A DNA stretch of 64,000 bases from positions 927,149 through 991,148 of the forward strand of contig CAJNOP010000015.1 in the NCBI GenBank assembly GCA_905250075.1, read 5' to 3'. The position numbers were made by a program, and so were the translations under genes. Each line of letters begins with the position of its first letter. Position 1 is the stretch's first letter. The stretch comes from Rotaria sp. Silwood1 (lineage: Eukaryota; Rotifera; Eurotatoria; Philodinida; Philodinidae). This document shows, in pieces, positions 63,604 to 64,000 of this stretch. A model generated the notes under the pieces. The model made no database searches and was not told where the DNA came from. It worked only from the letters and a program-made list of their open reading frames with translations.

Positions 63604-64000
63604 GTTTGCTATGACGAAATACAAGTTATTAATCTAAAATAATAGATTTATTATCATATATTGTACATCATACATTGGTTATTTTCTATTTCATTCATCT
63701 AATAATAACATCTAATAAACATACATGTTTTCAATCTATTGTATTGAAATGTTAACTAATTGAATATGCTTGGTACAAGTGTCAAATAACACTTATGTAT
63801 CTTTAGAAAAAAAAACATTATATTTATAAAATTTTCTCTAATACTATCTAGATTCAATGATGATAAACACAAGTTACAAAGAATTTTTTTCTTCTTCGAA
63901 TACTTGCCAAATTCATTCGTTTATATTGATGTTGAAGAAGATAGAGAGAGAAATTGCAAACAAGAATAAATTAGAAGAAAATATCTTATATCTCCACTCA
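63604..64000. other. Upstream region of the small secreted peptide gene
   Basis: AT-rich, no coding feature recognised; expected to hold its promoter. A splice-acceptor-like TTTCGTCATAG ends 5 bases before the start codon. Confidence 0.4.

Overview
The window is AT-rich animal nuclear DNA (roughly 70% AT or more). Genes carry many short introns of about 50-80 bp with GTAAGT/GTATGT-type donors and T-rich ...TAG acceptors, mixed with a few introns of 0.5-2 kb that hold degenerate repeats. Gene content is metazoan: a laminin alpha chain, a MAP3K4-type kinase, a CEP89-type centrosomal protein and two rhodopsin-like GPCRs. One GH16-like enzyme gene resembles bacterial proteins. Very compact gene spacing plus a bacterial-type gene suggests a rotifer, probably a bdelloid; that is an inference from style, not a demonstrated identity. 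I recognised no rRNA, tRNA or CRISPR array.

Layout. 1-13548 (-): 5' two thirds of a laminin alpha gene (LN, EGF-like modules, domain IV, L4, start of the coiled coil); the rest lies left of position 1, and a 10-N assembly gap interrupts it at 9465-9474. 14036-15626 (-): two-exon peptide-receptor-like GPCR. 15650-24755: about 9 kb with no recognisable gene but with a 1.07-kb TA-flanked inverted-repeat element (22627-23698) that contains an LTR-like insert. 24847-25715 (-): secreted GH16-family protein whose signal-peptide exon is one base out of frame at a homopolymer. About 28614-41798 (-): MAP3K4 orthologue, 23 inferred exons with matching phases. 41800-48600: no gene seen; a 0.78-kb foldback at 42350-43130. 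48605-49160 (+): small secreted cysteine-containing protein, convergent with an intronless GPCR at 49241-50380 (-). 50420-54150: nothing recognised. 54167-62891 (+): CEP89 orthologue, 21 inferred exons, with a GC-rich short element and a hairpin element in its introns. 63196-63603 (-): small secreted peptide, convergent with CEP89.

The genes do not form a pathway. Laminin alpha is a basement-membrane component, MAP3K4 a stress-MAPK activator, CEP89 a basal-body/centriole protein, the GPCRs neuropeptide-type or orphan receptors, and the GH16-like protein a secreted carbohydrate-active protein. All exon joins were made by eye from splice signals and reading-frame phase, so individual boundaries may be off by a few bases. 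The most informative oddities are the undersized gap in laminin, the frameshifted GH16 signal exon, altered HRD/DFG motifs in the kinase, splice-acceptor-like sites just upstream of many start codons, stop-free 3n introns, and several unclassified inverted-repeat elements.
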